Positions 1 to 14,740 of a stretch of 64,000 nt of DNA are shown one piece after another. Below the pieces are notes generated by a model. It saw nothing but the letters and a program-made list of their open reading frames with translations, searched no databases and had not been told where the DNA came from. Location: NCBI GenBank assembly GCA_028551475.1, contig CM052354.1, positions 19,491,258 through 19,555,257 on the forward strand, given 5' to 3'. A program made the position numbers and the translations under genes. Each line of letters opens with the position of its first letter. Position 1 is the stretch's first letter. This DNA comes from Casuarina equisetifolia (Eukaryota > Streptophyta > Magnoliopsida > Fagales > Casuarinaceae).

Positions 1-534
1 TCTGCAAATTAATACACCAGAAATAGCACTTCAAATGGTTAGTGAGAGATATTTCTGCAAATTTAACTGCAACTTTGGGAAAGTCTCTTTCCTGTAAACA
101 TCTCAAAAAACAGATAAAAGGTGGAGAGAAGTTATAACTAACATCACTCAATTTCTTCCTACTTGGTATTCCCCAAGGATTAAGCCCACCAGAAAAACTG
201 GGCAAGTTGAGGCAAACAATAGACCTGATGCTGCATATGATAGAGAAGATGCTAGACATTAGAAGTGAGATAAATGTGTCAGAAATTAAACGAAATTATG
301 CAAAGGACACAAGCATTAAGCATCCTTTTCGGACTGATTAAGCTTTTTGAATGAGCCAATTCATAAAGAAAGTGAAATAAAGTAAAGTCAAATGAACAAG
401 GTTGGATTGAAACATCAGTTCGCGAACAAAGTTTATAAAATAACAACGAGAAGGTACTCTCCAGGATTAACTATATCCACCGATAAAAGCAGCTTGCCGG
501 CCACTAAGAATGAAAAAGGAAATCAATAAATTAC
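1..534 (-). other. Intron of the DGK5-like gene
   Basis: After the donor at 533-534 I find no exon resembling the expected continuation (an [11 protein letters not shown]-like segment), so this stretch is read as intron, with the next exon outside the window. Confidence 0.6.
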
Positions 535-3500
535 CTGCGAGGTATGCAAAGATCCTCCCAGTGACCTTGTCTGTTCATGAGCTTTACTTTTGCTAGTTGT
601 GCTATGTTTCTGTAAGAGAAGACATTTACACGAGCAAAACAAAAAAAAAAAACAGATGGAAGGCTAGTAAATTGGAGACCAAATAATTATGTCTCGCGTC
701 ACCTAGCCAAGCAACTGAAAATTTGTAAACAAACTAAAATGAAGTCCATTTGGAAACATTATCTCATATTCTGTTACAAATGCAGGAAAGTAAACCTGTA
801 GAATAAAACTTAATTGTGCAATGGACGTGCCAATGCTAGTCTATCCCGTCTCATATAACAGATAAAACTAGGACTAAGTTGCCGCAGGTCGGAAGGTGGG
901 GGTTGCTGCACGAAGTTGCCCAAGGATAAGAAAGGAGGTGTTCTAATTTTATGGAGCCTTCAAAACATGAAAGTATCCATAAGACCAAATCAAGCGCACA
1001 TATAGTTCCGACTTTGACAATTTTAAAGTTAATATGGAAAATTTTACTTGTTAATTTGCCCACTTCACATTTCCTCTGTACCTGATATATAAACTAAAAG
1101 TGTCAAATTGGATCCACCGCACCCAATAATACACTAGGAATCTGCTACAGATATCAGATTGACACCCATATTTCTGGAAGTTAGGATAAGGAAAACAACG
1201 TGAAAATCAATGGCTCCCGGGGGATAAAATAATCAAAATATAGGCAGCAACATGAGGTCAGCAATTGCTGCTGTCTGACTAAAACTGCGTGAAACTGCTC
1301 ATAGGGCTCAAATGAGAAGGAAAAGAATAAAGATTCGTAAAATTCTACATATGTTACTTTTTTTTCCAGTAAGGAACAACTTAAAGAAAAAAAAAAAGGG
1401 AAAAAAGGGAAAAAAAAAATAAAAAAGCAGCACCACTAAACTCAACAAATAAAATGTAAATACAAATAGAAATTATTTGAACTTTTAAAGAAGTTTCAAA
1501 CTCAAGTAGATTTAAAAAAGACCCTAACAATTTCCATCCTTAAGCACGTAGATGAGCTTCATTCAAAATACAGCAACATGTGAAAACACAAGGTTTAACT
1601 GCCACAATTCCGAAAAACTAGGAGCAGGTTCGTAGTCTCTACAAAGTATATTGCAATCATATTTAGTTACATTTTCACGCGTTGAAATCACGCAGGTAAT
1701 TTGTAGTAAAAGTAATAGAACAGATTCTCTTACAAAAGATATCCTAATTGTCTGGCAGCTGAATCAAACACAAGAGGACTACTGAAAAGACAGCCTAATC
1801 ATAATGCAAGAATGAACGACGTTGCACAATAACTATAAGCAAAGTGCAACAGGAAATACTGGCTAGAATCTGATGCCTACAAGCTCCAAAGTCACGTATC
1901 TTCACATGGTGTAGAACCGTTCCTCATCAAATGTTGTGCAATATGTTTAATTTCAGTTTACTCAAAGGAAACCTCCATTACCTACTAGAATACTCACCGG
2001 GAAGAAGGGTGTAATAAAGAAGCACAAAACCATCCTTGAGTGCATCCAAGCTTCAAATAAGTACTCTGATTGAGAAAAAGAAAAGTAAAGGCAATAATTA
2101 GTGTTTTTTTTCATGTTTCCATCGTTAATAATCTACTCTAATATCTAGAAAAGGATATCAATTACACATAGAATTAGCAGGGTCCAAAAACCAAACTTAA
2201 CTCATAAAAAGTCAATTCTTTTGTCAACAAATAAGTCCTGGAAACAAGAAGAAAGTTGCATGCTTTATTTTTTTCTAGCCAGTTTAAATGCTGCAAAATG
2301 CAAATTAGGTCCAACCAGTGACGTAGGACATTTAAGGGTAAGTTTCGGCAAAGTTGAATGGAATTCTGCAAGGAAAAAGATGGGAAAACTGCAGTGTCCA
2401 AGTAATGATGAAAAAACATTTGAACGGAGTTTGAAATTTGAATATAGTTCTTCTGAGAGAAATTACTCTTTTTACTAGTGAATTATTGATCAACTTGGTT
2501 ACCATTGTATTTACTTTTCATCGCACAGAATTACAAAAGCATAATTAAAAAAAAAAAGCATACCTGATTAGCTAACTGGTTTTTAAATTTTTCTGGATGT
2601 AACTTTCTTTCAGAGTGAAATGCATATGATACTTGAGCATCCATTCCTGAAGAAAGGAAATCATATTGATTAGAAACTCAGCAACCACATCAAAAGTTTG
2701 AAAGTATCGAAATAATGTATTCTTGAAAAGAAAGACTGGAAATGTTAGAAGTTAGTGAAAATATCCATTACTAATTGTTTACATGCCAAGTACCTTAGAC
2801 ATATTAACCTTTACAAATAAAGTAAAATGCCGAATGACAAATGTATTCTGTTTCCTTTGGTTGTGTTGATACATTGACCAAGTAGTCATACTCTCCATTT
2901 CTTCTTGTCGTAAGCAACAGCTACACGTCTTCCCCTATAACTAATCAATTTTAGTGTATATACCCACTGAATCTTTGGATTGAATGTAAAAGAGGAGACC
3001 ACAGCACAGCTATAGATGCTCAAGACAAAGACTCCGGCCCCATAGTTGTGCAATAACAAGACATATCATATCTTGATGCTCATCATATCCACGAGATTTC
3101 CATCATTGAAAAGAACACCCAACCTAACTTATCTTTGTACATAAAAGTCAAATCTAAATAATCCAAAAGCAGGATCTTAAGATATAAAGGATTTATTCCT
3201 GGAGACCTAGGGTCTACTCCGTAAATAATCTTAACACCCCCAATAAGATCGCATGAAGAAGGAATTTGCATGGAAACAATAGCACTCCAAAAGTTACATG
3301 TTAAATTTGCATCAGTTTATGAAAATTTTGCTTGATTGTTGATTTTTTTTTTCTTTGTTTTTGTGCACTTCAACTTCCCTGGCTTGTGGTGTTAAGGATC
3401 TAGAAACCCTTCGTGTTGCCACAAGCCTATGCAATATCATTTAAAATCCAGTCAGGCATTCAAAATTCTTACCCATGCTGAAGTAGTTCCAAAATCCCCC

Positions 3501-6500
3501 ACGAAACGTATGATAACCCTCCTGAGAACAGCAACCAGATGATTTTCCATTAGGCATGAAAGTCAATACCAAGCCAAACACACAACAGAAGGAGGAGCGT
3601 ATAGATGCACTTGTTTCCAGATTGGAAGGGATACTTTGAATTGTACGTGTTACCTAACACAGATATCCCAAGTTGGACTTTGCACTAGGTTATCCACACT
3701 AGAATGGCCTATTACCATCTTGTACATGAGAGTGCAAGGATTTCATTAAAAGAGTCATTAGAACTCATGAAGTCACTTTTCGAGAGCTTTGGGATGATCA
3801 GAGTACAAGGACTCCTAACTGCTTGATACAGATAGTGCGCAGCTAATGCAGAAAAAGTCTATGATGGTCCACAGATTTAGCATGCGTTTAGCATGCCCCC
3901 AGCCAGCTACACGCCACTCATCTTGCACAAAAATAACTAAGATGCACATAGCACACTTGAGTTTCAACCTAGCCATCTGACGTGAAATATGTCTTACCAG
4001 ATGGCTAAAGTCCCCAATATTGGGTGCAAAAGAGTTCATGTCTAAATCATGACTTTTTTATGTTAAGAAATATCTAAATCAGCCTTTGTACATTTTTCAG
4101 GGCAAAATTTTACTGCCATACCGAGTTCTATTTTTAGTGAATATGTGTACTACGAGTAAACTTTAGGGAATATAAGCTTCAGACTAAAAGCTAAGGAGGT
4201 CACAATACTTCACCTTTTCCATGGAGAGGTAAGTGACAATTTCATAAACCTCAATATTGGTTTATTAAATAACCTAAGACCCATATATAACCCCTTTATG
4301 GCAGGAACCAGTTTACCCTTAATGAAAATGGAAAAGTGGACACAGCAGTGACTTCCCCCATAAAAAGTAATTAAGCTAGACATTTCTTCAACCAACTATT
4401 TTTCATTTAAGCTCATTTCTAGATCATCACAGTTGAATTCGACGATTCCAACATTGCTCTTTCCTGCATGAAGGTCAGGTTGTCCTCCCACTTCATTTTT
4501 TTCTTCTCTTTTACTTGTCAGTTACCAATCACTTTAAGGGGTTCCAAAGAAGACCAGATGATTAGATTGCATTTTTGATTTGCACAAAGCATAAATGGAA
4601 TCAATTTTTTTTTTTAAATGGCAGAACAAACTCTGCACAGAGCATAAATGGGAGAAGTGTAACAAAAAGACTCACCACATTTAATTTATCCATCTCAGAG
4701 ACACGATGAAATGCATGCAAAGAATGAGGAAGTTCAAGAGGTGCAACAGGATCACAAGATCCATCTTTTGGAGCTCTCATCCTCATCATAATATGCCAGC
4801 TGCAAAGAACGAAGAATCCAATCAGTAGTCTAGAAAAAAAAAAAAAGTTAAAAAATCAAACAGGCAAGAAATGAATAATCTGACTTCACTAAAAAGCGGC
4901 AAACATGTTGAGAAAAAGTAGCATACAAATTTAGGAAAAGGTAAAATCATACTTCGTAACCTAAAGATCATTTAAAGTGCTGTACTTTCTAACTTAACTC
5001 AAAAATTTGAAACTTGTGGCATGGAAATATATCTGTAATGTAAATAAATGGAAAGAAGTAAGAACTATTAACCTCCACATTTCCAATATTTTGGCAATTC
5101 ACAAAAAGAATATGCTTTTTCTTTCCCTTTTTTTTTTTAATAGTTTAAATGTCAAAATGTCTGGCCTATATAGTTTATCTTCTTGAATTATATTTCGTGT
5201 TTTTTCATTGACAGCATATTTTTTCTGGCCTATCTAGTTTTCTTCTCAGTCTCATTCCTCTGTCCAGATCTGCCAGAAGAACAAAAATGGTAAGGACTAA
5301 GATTGAGAAAAAGGAATATATTAACACATTCTTCCATGATGAAGTTGAGCTACTATGGATAAAATGGCATATAAGATTCACTTAGACAAGCAAGAATTTA
5401 TTAATACATGCATGTATCATACATCTATAAATATGCATTACAAATCAATTGAACTCTCTGGGGCAAAGCCCTTTAAAACAAGTTTATGGCCCATATAAAT
5501 TAATCCATGTCTTAAAACATTTGTTTGCATAGAAACTTGTCAAATCTAAACTAATTAGGAAGACAAATGGCTCGCCAACAAATGATGCTAAGAAAATTCA
5601 TAATTCTATGTTTTTGTGTGCATATCCATATTCTGGTCTTGTGAAGTCAAAGCTTGAAGTATAATGGATATAATACCTGTCGATTTTCATTTCCTTTGCA
5701 GTCTTTACTTGGTTCAAGAATGATTCTACAGATTGACGATCTGTGCCTGGATTTTTCTTTCCCTGTAAAATACAAAGCCCGTGGCATATGAAACTTATGA
5801 GTTCGACAAACTTCAAATGCTGGCCACATCTATGAATGTTATTTCTGAAGATGCAGAACACCAATAGACATCTAATATGAGATCTCGAAGATAAAGGAAA
5901 ATGAAAAATTCATATTATCTCGACGATTTCCCATGAGCACATATGATTGAACAATATTTTGGTTAGCAATTGTTTCCAGCTACAAGTTACTAATCACAAG
6001 GTGGCTTAAGTTGGCTTGCACACTAAAGCTTTCACTTAAATAACATCATAATATACGTGGTGTTTACTTCTGTAAAATATATCTTCGTAGCCACAATTAC
6101 AAGGACTAATCATAGGCAAGAAGTGTCATTTGATCAGTAGCTGGTCCTGATTAATAAAATAATTAGTCAAATCAGGGCAAAAAAGAAAAAAAGGACATTA
6201 AGCACAAAAATCATCACCATACTCACAACAATTTCATGTGCACAAGAACATTAAACATCAAATCTTACCCAGCCAAAAGAATAATGAATGTTGTTTCCAG
6301 TTCCCAATGGAACTGTTGCAATTGGAGGCGGGTGTGGTAGCTTGAGATCACATACTACTCCAAGAAGCCAGCTAGCTGTCCCATCCCCACCAGCAACCTA
6401 AAGATAAATGTGTGAATAGAAATAAATGAAAAAGATATAGAGGTTAAGCTGTGAATAATTTTTTGCGCTTATGTGTTTTTCTGGTAACTCAGAAGTGGAC

Positions 6501-6967
6501 ATAACGTGAGTCATACTTAAGGTAAACTCACAACTATTCTCAATTTCTTCTGAATTTCAGCCGCCAAAACATCTCCAATATGTTTCAAAGTTTCCAAATT
6601 AACATAGATCTTGTTTAGCACCTTATCAGGAGCCATTTCTCCCAAATCAAAAACCTGTAAAACAGTCACCTTAGTGTCAATCTCATTACTAAAGGAAATC
6701 TAATACCCACAACTGCATGCCTGTTCTGAAGACATCTTTCACTAAGAACCTGACTTTGGGCTAGTAAGTTACCTGGTTTTCATTTAGAAGAGCACGATAC
6801 GTAGCAAGAAGTTCCGCTCCCAGCTGGGCCCCGCTTTTAGAATTAATGAAGACTATCACTGGGCAAGCGGGTTTGTGCGAAGTATTGCTGACCTCTGAAC
6901 CAGGTATAAGGATGTAATTTGGAATATAGAAGTCCGCCATAGTTATGTCACATCCGATTTCACCCAT
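535..6967 (-). CDS. DGK5: DGK5-like diacylglycerol kinase, 5' nine coding exons (3' end outside window)
   Basis: Phosphorylates diacylglycerol to phosphatidic acid in lipid signalling. Nine minus-strand exons with GT-AG borders join in one frame: 6967-6773, 6654-6532, 6397-6269, 5762-5677, 4799-4676, 3521-3473, 2646-2564, 2065-1998 and 609-535, giving about 311 codons. The catalytic domain starts near residue 36 ([16 protein letters not shown]) and the ATP-binding VAGGDGT lies at residues 107-113, followed by [13 protein letters not shown]. The accessory domain begins with [14 protein letters not shown] and [10 protein letters not shown]. The start was chosen at [18 protein letters not shown] because the acceptor at 6981-6983 lies just upstream, leaving a 5'UTR intron. 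From memory it is closest to the plant cluster III kinases (Arabidopsis DGK5, about 500 residues), which lack C1 domains. The last third lies left of position 1. One small oddity is Ser where relatives have Gly after GGDGTA. No disruption was seen. Confidence 0.9.
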
Positions 6968-6980
6968 TACCACTTCTGAA

Positions 6981-8165
6981 CTGCGGATTAAACATGACAA
7001 TCGAATTCAGCAATCAAGTAATCACCAACTTATATGTCAATTCACTATAACCACATCGAAGTAACTCGAAATATTCTTTCATAACAAATAGGTAAATTAC
7101 TTCCACCAACTGACTTAACTCCAGAGAGGGCAACAACACTACAGAATTATCTTCGCACACAGGTTGCTGCTGGCACAAATTTGATCAGAACAGTTAAACG
7201 AAGTTTTTGACACTAAAAATTAACATTAAAGACAAACTTGCACATTGGAATTTACAAAGACAAGAAAATGAGACAATACATGGAGAAACCAATCGGAGCG
7301 TAAAATAGTCCAACAACCATTGTTTTTAATAAACTAATGAGCAAAGCACTACGTCGTATGCAGGATTAATAAGCCGACCAATAGCTATGTCTCCACATTC
7401 ACTACTCCAATCATATCACATTCAACAATGTTATACATATCTTTATACGCAAAGTATAGTTAATGTTTATATATCATGCTGACCGAAGGCGCAGTATCGC
7501 TTCATGCATTATATTTTTCGGATCCAAATTTCATAAGAAAATAGAAAAGGAGTACAGAATTCGGGGAAAGAACTTAGAGATGGATCCCATAATCCCACAC
7601 CTCCGATCAAGCGAACCATGAAAGGTAGGTCCAACAGCACTGGCTTCTACTTTGGAACTCAACGGTAATTCAGGCAAGCAATTCCCCAGACGGAACGGAA
7701 TTCTTTTCAGGAAATCCATTCCCGTCTTACGTTCCGTTCAGACAACAAGAAAATCAATGCAGACAAAAGCTTCAACCAGAAAGATCAGAAAAATGAAAAA
7801 GAATCCCTCAGCGTCTCATTTGCTCTCAGTTGGAATGGATTTCTCGGCAACCAAACGGTTCGTTTATAGGTTATCACGGATGCAGTGGGCGTCGTTGTAA
7901 AGGGACTATAATCTAAAGAAGTAGATGCTTTACCTGTAGAGGTATACTCAAAAGGCAGACGGAAACAGAGAGAGATTTAAAGCGACGAGAGCACAGTTTG
8001 GGATTGCAAGCGATTCCACGATTCTTTCTTTGAATTATAGATAACGATCGAACGTTTTCCTTATTATCATACACGCTCTTGTTCAGACAAAAGTGGAATG
8101 AGAGAAAGCAGAAGGAAGGTGTGATTCCTTAGCGTCGGAGGTTAATATATGGAATAGCAGGGAAA
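6981..8165 (-). promoter_or_regulatory. DGK 5'UTR intron, leader exon and probable TATA box
   Basis: A splice acceptor (CCGCAG, minus strand) at 6981-6986 sits 14 bases upstream of the DGK start codon. A good donor (CTCTACAG followed by GTAAAG) lies at about 7932-7934, so a noncoding leader exon of roughly 7934-8115 followed by a 950-base 5'UTR intron is likely. A TATATTAA motif on the minus strand at 8142-8149 would suit a transcription start near 8115. The start site is inferred only. Confidence 0.45.
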
Positions 8166-10463
8166 GTTGGACTCAGGTTTCCGCGGGATTTGGCAGCCGA
8201 TAGACCTTTTAGTTTTTTGCTGATTTGCACCTAAAAACTTCGACATCGGGTGCACTATGGGTTTTTATTGTCTGCGCTAGCATCCACGCACCAGCAACCA
8301 AGGATCTCATCGAATTTCACACTCACTATTTTATTTATTTTTTATTTTTTTAAAGATTCCCTTCTTTAGCTTTTGTGAAATGACAATCATATTTTTTAAG
8401 GGCAGGACGTAGTTTCTCAAATTATTCCTTGGACATGAATGAAATAATATTCCATGTTTTTGACCAGAATATACTTCGCTCGAGTGAAATGTTATTCTCT
8501 TCGCTTTCCTCCACAAAATTCCAATTGTAGCGTGATTTTTGAGAAAGTTTCCTCACAAAGCCAATTTTAATCTTGACTCAAAATTAATTTATGAAGTTAT
8601 TCATCATTGCAGATCGGATGCATACTTGGCTTTAGCCTATTACTCCTAGATGCTGATATTGCGGTCGCTCTCGTACTGGATTACGCTCTAAAAGGCAACG
8701 GAAACACGACGGGAAAGAGCGCGGCAATTTCCAATATGACGACGTTTGAACTCTTCAAAAGGTGAGGGCTTTTCCAGGTAGGCGACAAACCATGTTGAAT
8801 ACATTACGAAGTGAGGTACCTCAGTGGGGTGTGCCAAAAGGAAAGTGTCTTCCCTTTCCTGCGTGGAGCCGCGGTGGTGGTGAATTTGAGGTCAAAAACT
8901 CTATTCGCTCCTTTTTGAACGTGAGACCTTCCTTTTAGGTCCATAAATAAAGATATGATTTGGAGATGTGCAATTCCAGCTTACGTGAATTGGCTGTTCG
9001 TTTAACTGGCTCCTCGCCTGAAAATTAATTGGTTAGCTGGATGTTTGTTGAGATTACTACGTCACGGGAAAAGAAAGCCTGAAAGGAGGGAGATACTTCC
9101 AAGTACATATTATAGGATTCAATAGTTTGTGTGATTTGGTGATATTTTTCTACAAGGAGATTAGTTGAAATTTAGTACATGTCATGCGTCGCCAATAGAA
9201 CGACAAGCATTATTGAACAAAGTTGGTGGTTCCTCATCGGATCACCATTAAGCCTAACAATTTAATGCATACCCGGGTCACGATGAGAATGATGAGTTAA
9301 TTCAACATGATTCTAGGGAGTTAATGCGGCAATAAGCATGGAAAGATCTCCTGAATTCAGCATTGGCGATGTTTGGCATTGACTATTAGGGCGGGAATCG
9401 CGGGAATCGAAATTAGGTCAGAGGGTGTCTAATGGGGGTAGGCACTATTGCAAAATATCCTCAAACTATGTTGTCTTATTCTTCATGATTCAGTAGAACT
9501 CCATTATGCGCTTTGTCTTTCATAATCATAACATTGCACTTTTAGTATGAGGATGTATTGTCCTTTTTTTATCGATTGGTTTTAAAGGAAAAAATAGTCC
9601 TCATTGCATGACATTGAAACCCAAATTTAAGTGTAATATACATTTATTCATAAATAAATATCTTTGTAAAAAGTTCTCCTCGTGCTTGAGGCGAGAATAA
9701 TTGTTGAAAATTGTATTATAAAAGTTTCATATTTCTTAAATTTTAATTAAAATTTTTCTTTACAAAAAGTAGTGACATACTACTTTTGAGTCAATTTTTT
9801 AATACATAAAGATAATTTAACATTAAATCAAAACTTAAGTTTGAAGTAAAACATCTATTTATTCATAAACTGTGTTTTAACGAAAAAATATGTTAAACTG
9901 TGTTTTAATGAAAAAATATGCCAATTTTAAAGAATAAAATGAGTTTAACATGATTTCAAGACACAAGCTTATGAGGTAATCCCATTGTATACAAAAAGGA
10001 GATATATTACCTCCACAATAAAGCCCACAACTCATCTTGGCTACAAGAAAATGTATTAAAAATGATAAAGATAGTAGTATTTCATAAACCTCAAGTCATA
10101 TTTATGAATCCGTTTTTAAATAGAATAAATTTCATTCTTCCTACAAATTGGTTTTAAGAAAAAAAAATGAAACTTTTAATGAGATTCAACTTATTATCTG
10201 AGTATAATGAGTCACGCCATCTTAAAATGGAAAATTAATTGTGGTTGAATTATACTAGAATCGATTGTCCTATTGGCTTAACCTTGAAAATGTTAACCGC
10301 GGAGCTTAAAAGCACACCAAGTACAGCCTGTTATAACAAGTGAAGGACGTGAAGGATGCTCCGTGAGCGAACGAACGTCGAGGTTGTAGCGGCGCCTCTC
10401 CATCCCTCGACAATAAGGTGGCGAAGGATAAAACTCGAGGATTAAAACAGTAATTGTCTAAAC
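8166..10463. other. Intergenic, no gene seen
   Basis: AT-rich sequence between the DGK promoter and the FANCD2-like locus. Open frames here are short and resemble nothing known to me. I see no clear transposon ends or RNA genes. Confidence 0.6.
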
Positions 10464-10488
10464 GGGGGGGGGGGGGGGGGGGGGGGGG
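10464..10488 (+). repeat. Homopolymer run of 25 G
   Basis: Twenty-five consecutive G bases, about 180 bases upstream of the first FANCD2-like exon. Runs of this length can form G-quadruplexes and are often mis-sized in sequencing, so the exact count is uncertain. Confidence 0.9.
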
Positions 10489-13400
10489 TGTTTGACATAA
10501 TTACAATTAAAAAACGAGGCGAAACCGCGAAATATGCTTTTCCCAATTCGCTTCAAATTTGGCGCCTTTTCTTGCCTTCCGGCTTCCCTCGCAAGTCGGT
10601 GGCTACTGATCGGAAACAACCGCCACAGGTAGAAGAATCGGGGAGCAGCAGAGAAGCAACGTCATGGCCAAGTCAAGATGGTGCTTTCCACCACCAAGCC
10701 CCTTCCCGCAAAGGATCCTCCTCCACTTTTCCCCCCTTACATTCCCCCAAAGATGCCAAATCCAGGAACCCACGGCAGAAAAACGACGTCACCGAAGCCC
10801 AGGCAGTGGACAAGATGGTGTCTATTCTAGCAGAGGCCGGATGCACTCTCATCAATCCGGCGGGGCCGCCTTGTCTCCCCTCCGACCCCAGCACGTTCCG
10901 CTGCCACCTCAACGCCTCTTCTTTTCTTTGGAAAATGCCCTTGCTCTACGCCTTCTCTTACTACATACGTTTCGCTCATAATCTTCTCAGGTCACTTTCT
11001 CTTCGCGTTCTCATTCGTTTGATTTCAAGCCCATTTCCTGTTGTACCTTCTTCCCCATTCATTTCCTTCAGAAGCTTGCTTAGACTTAGATCCCAAAATG
11101 AAGCTTAATTTTTAAAGTCGTTGGGAAGAGGGGAAGCCTATATTCTTTTGACATGTTGAGCTTGCGTGTAATGACCGAGGACCGTAATTTTCCAGTGCTT
11201 CTTTCATTTCCCGTTTTTCTTCTATTTTCTCAGCAATCAAACAAAGCTCACTTCTACCCAAACCTTTTAATATGTTCTATGTTCTCTAGAAAAAAATTGA
11301 AAATATTTCTTCAAAAGTTTGTGACATTTACATGTCTTCAGGTTTCTCATCCCTGCGAATAAAGATGGTTTTGGTTCCACCAGAAGCGCGAGCCTTGTCA
11401 GACATCTCTTGCTGGTCCGATCTCTCCAACTAGACATTCAAACCATGCTTCTCGAGAAAATTCCAGAATATTGCGATGTATACCCACAACACTCGGGGAC
11501 ATCTTTGTCGCTCGAAGACGATGTTGTAAGGCTTATCATCACTCAGTTTCGATGGCTTGATTTCATTGTCGATCCTGATGCCTTCACTGAAAAATTGATG
11601 CAAGTTCTCTCGATTTGCCTTCTACACCTAAAGAAAGAGATCAATGGATCATTACCAGAGATTATTGGTGATCAAAACAATAAGACTGGTTGATGGCCTT
11701 GAACAAATGCTTCAAGAGGGTACCTTAATTTGGACGATCAATTGCAAGAGCAGGTTTTTCATTATCTTACCATTAAGTTCTCTGTTTCCAGTAAATGTTG
11801 GGGACAGAAGTCCTAAGAACTCTAGTGCGCCTTCTATGAAAGGGAAAGTTGCAATTTAGTTGAATTGAGCTTATTGAGATGAGGGTGTCTGCTTCAGGTT
11901 CCCTGTAGCAATATTTATGAGATTCAAAGACTTCATTTATGTTCTTTGCTTAAATTTAAGCACCCAGATGGTGTATCAGGATTCTTTCCGTTGCCACTGT
12001 TTGGTTGCTAATGAATATGGAGTGTCAAAAATTTCCTTCTTGAGGACTCGGGGAAAGAAGGCATTAGTTGAGTGGGACATGACTCCTTTTCTTCTAGTTG
12101 ATTATTTTGTTTCTTGTTAAACCGTACTGACTGTGAATGAGATTCTTGTTGACCAGTTTTAAGCCGTGCAATTGATATGGCTAAATAGCTATGTCTAAGG
12201 GTATGTCTTTGTCAAATAATTTTTGTTTTGAAGGTCATCGCCATTGCATTGTCATGTATCCGCACGATTGATGCGGAATATCCACTTAGGTTTCTGCTGC
12301 TTTTAGCGGCACCAGCAAATATTCGAAATCTTATGGATCCGGGAGCAATTGAAATTTGTTGGACTGTCAAACTCTCGTTTATCAAAATAAAATAAATTTA
12401 AAGGAAAGTCAGGAGTAAACAACACAGAGTCTTCTATTCTTGATGCATTAACATCAAGTCTGCGATTCAAGAATGTAAGCTCTTTGCTGTACTGTGTCTT
12501 GAGAATCCTTTTTACCCGAGCTTTTTGCATTTGCTGCCACCCGCAGTCGCTCTGCAGGAGATTTTGAAAGAACTAAATAGCATTCAAAAACCTCGGGATC
12601 AAAAAGTAGTTGACATATGGCTACTCATGCTCATATATAGTAATGGCGAGTCCCAGTAGAAGAGCGTTGAAAAGATATTCAAGAAGAAAATTATGGAAGA
12701 CTGCATTCAGGAAGCAATGCTTGATCAGTGCATTTGTGGAAACAAGGAATTGGTACAGGTATCAGTGAGAATTATGTGGTTTAAGGAATGCTTTACTTTT
12801 AATTTATATGTTCTGAAACTCTATCTGGGTCTCATTTGAATCTCATTAGGATTATTTTCCACCGTTTCTTTGATTGTTTGAGTACTTGCTGGCTTGCAAA
12901 GCTTGCAAAGAACGAAAAGCAAGGGAGTTTGGCATTCAAATGTGTACTTGTCTTTTTGAAGAATTTGCAGACACTTATTCAAGACAGCAAGTAAGTGGTC
13001 TAAAATTGATATTTTGGCATACTAATAAATAGGAAGACGTATTCTGGGAACTCTTAGTTGTTGTTTCTTTGCAGGTTCTCGGTACACTAGTTACTCATTT
13101 TATATCTGGTGCCAGTTCTGACGTGCAGTCCGCTTTGGGCATTATGGTTCCTCTGGCCTCCAAATATGCGCCAGATTTGGTTCCTCTTTCTTCTCAGATA
13201 AATGGTAACTTCTTTGCTGTCTTGATTCCAGTGCTTCACTTTAAGGTGTTCCATTGCCAAGATGTCTTGATTTAATTTTTTATTAAATCTAGGTATTTTG
13301 GATTATTTGGAGGGATTTAACGTTGATAATCAGCACAAGGTGTTGTATATGCCTTGGTCACTACGGATTTTAGTGTTCTACCCGCTATTCTTTTACTAAC

Positions 13401-14058
13401 TTTCTGATTGTGCAGGTTTATGAGGTTTTTGGTCATTTAGCACTTTCCGCTCAATCAAGTGCAGATTCCTACGGATGCTTGATTAAAATGAATTATTGAT
13501 GATCATAAGGAAGCAGTTAGAGCAAAAGCCCTTTTCATGTCGCATGTAAACATAATATATTGTTATAAACTTTGTTGAATGAGTATCTTTGTTTAGGATG
13601 TATAAGTTGTCTTTTTGGAGTCTCTGGTAAATGCAAAGTGATTTGTGCTGCAACCACCCTCCCCTCCAGGTGAGCAAGCCAGATGTGAAGTACAAGAAGA
13701 TGGACTTAATTGGAACTCTAAAGATAGTTTCTTGTCTTGGAGATGCAAATAGTGTTTCCTATGCATCTGCATCTAAGGTAGGATCCGGTAGTACTAAAAT
13801 TAGAGTTCTTCTTTATAGAAAATTTGTTGCTGACAAAGCTTTACTTATTTTCATAACCAGAAATATTTCAGCACTGCATAGAAACACATGCAATATACAA
13901 ATACATATGGATGTGTGCATACATAAGTACATATATGTATATAACTACTGAAAGAATGTATTTTAGACTTCCTTACATGTACATATCCCGGTAATATACT
14001 TCAGCTTAATGCATATGTACTTCCATCGGCCTTTTGAACATTGTAATTCCATTGGCCT

Positions 14059-14740
14059 TCAGCATGCTCCTTTTGCTTTACACTGGCTTCAGAATCTCTT
14101 CTAATCTCATTCCAGAAACTTCTTGATAAGTTAGAGGAAAATGATAAAGGCATACGTTCAGAATTTATCCACAGGGCTCTTCCTACCTTGCGAAGCAGAC
14201 TTGGAGCTTCTTCTGAGAAGCTATTAAGGCATAATTGGGATAACAGCGGACTTCCGAGTGGCTGGAAGAGCAGAGTGAGATCATCTATTCAATTTTTTCT
14301 AGCACTTCTTCCCTCACAATTTAAGAAATGATCAGGAATCATCTTGGTGTTTTGCTAGTTTGCATCCATAGAAGAGTTAAAACCTTCTGATTGCAGGGAG
14401 AAATGGTACAGAAAGATTGCACATTTACTTGGAAAATAACAAGTCACCTTCTGATTTGCTGGATGAGCTGGTCTGCTCCATCTTACCTCAGGTGCTTCAA
14501 TTTGTTCAATCCTTCTTTAATTGGGTTGAATGGGTTGACATTCAGATTATTGTCCACTTCATTGTCTGAATGTTATATCTCAATCATGAGAGCTGTTTTG
14601 GAACTGGAAATTGGTCAACCTAACACTTCCTGTTTCTAGATTACCGAAATTGTGTCATTTCTTAAGTACTTAAGACTATGGGCATGACAGAACTTGATCA
14701 AAAGATGCACTTAAGAAAATGAGAACAACAACGTAGAGTT
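14059..14740 (+). repeat. Internal FANCD2 duplication, copy A
   Basis: This segment (LLDKLEENDKGIRSEFIH, ALPTLRSR, LLRHNWDNS, then GEMVQK and DLLDELVCSILPQ) recurs at 18453-19146 at roughly 92 percent identity by eye, introns included. Copy A lacks a short stretch present in copy B after AGAATCTCTTCT. A lone exon retrocopy is excluded because intron sequence is shared. Confidence 0.85.

Noticed and set aside
10488-11108. 206-codon plus-strand ORF starting at the G run
   Set aside because: Only its middle part resembles FANCD2 exon 1. The upstream part is 5' flank read through by chance and the end runs into the first intron.
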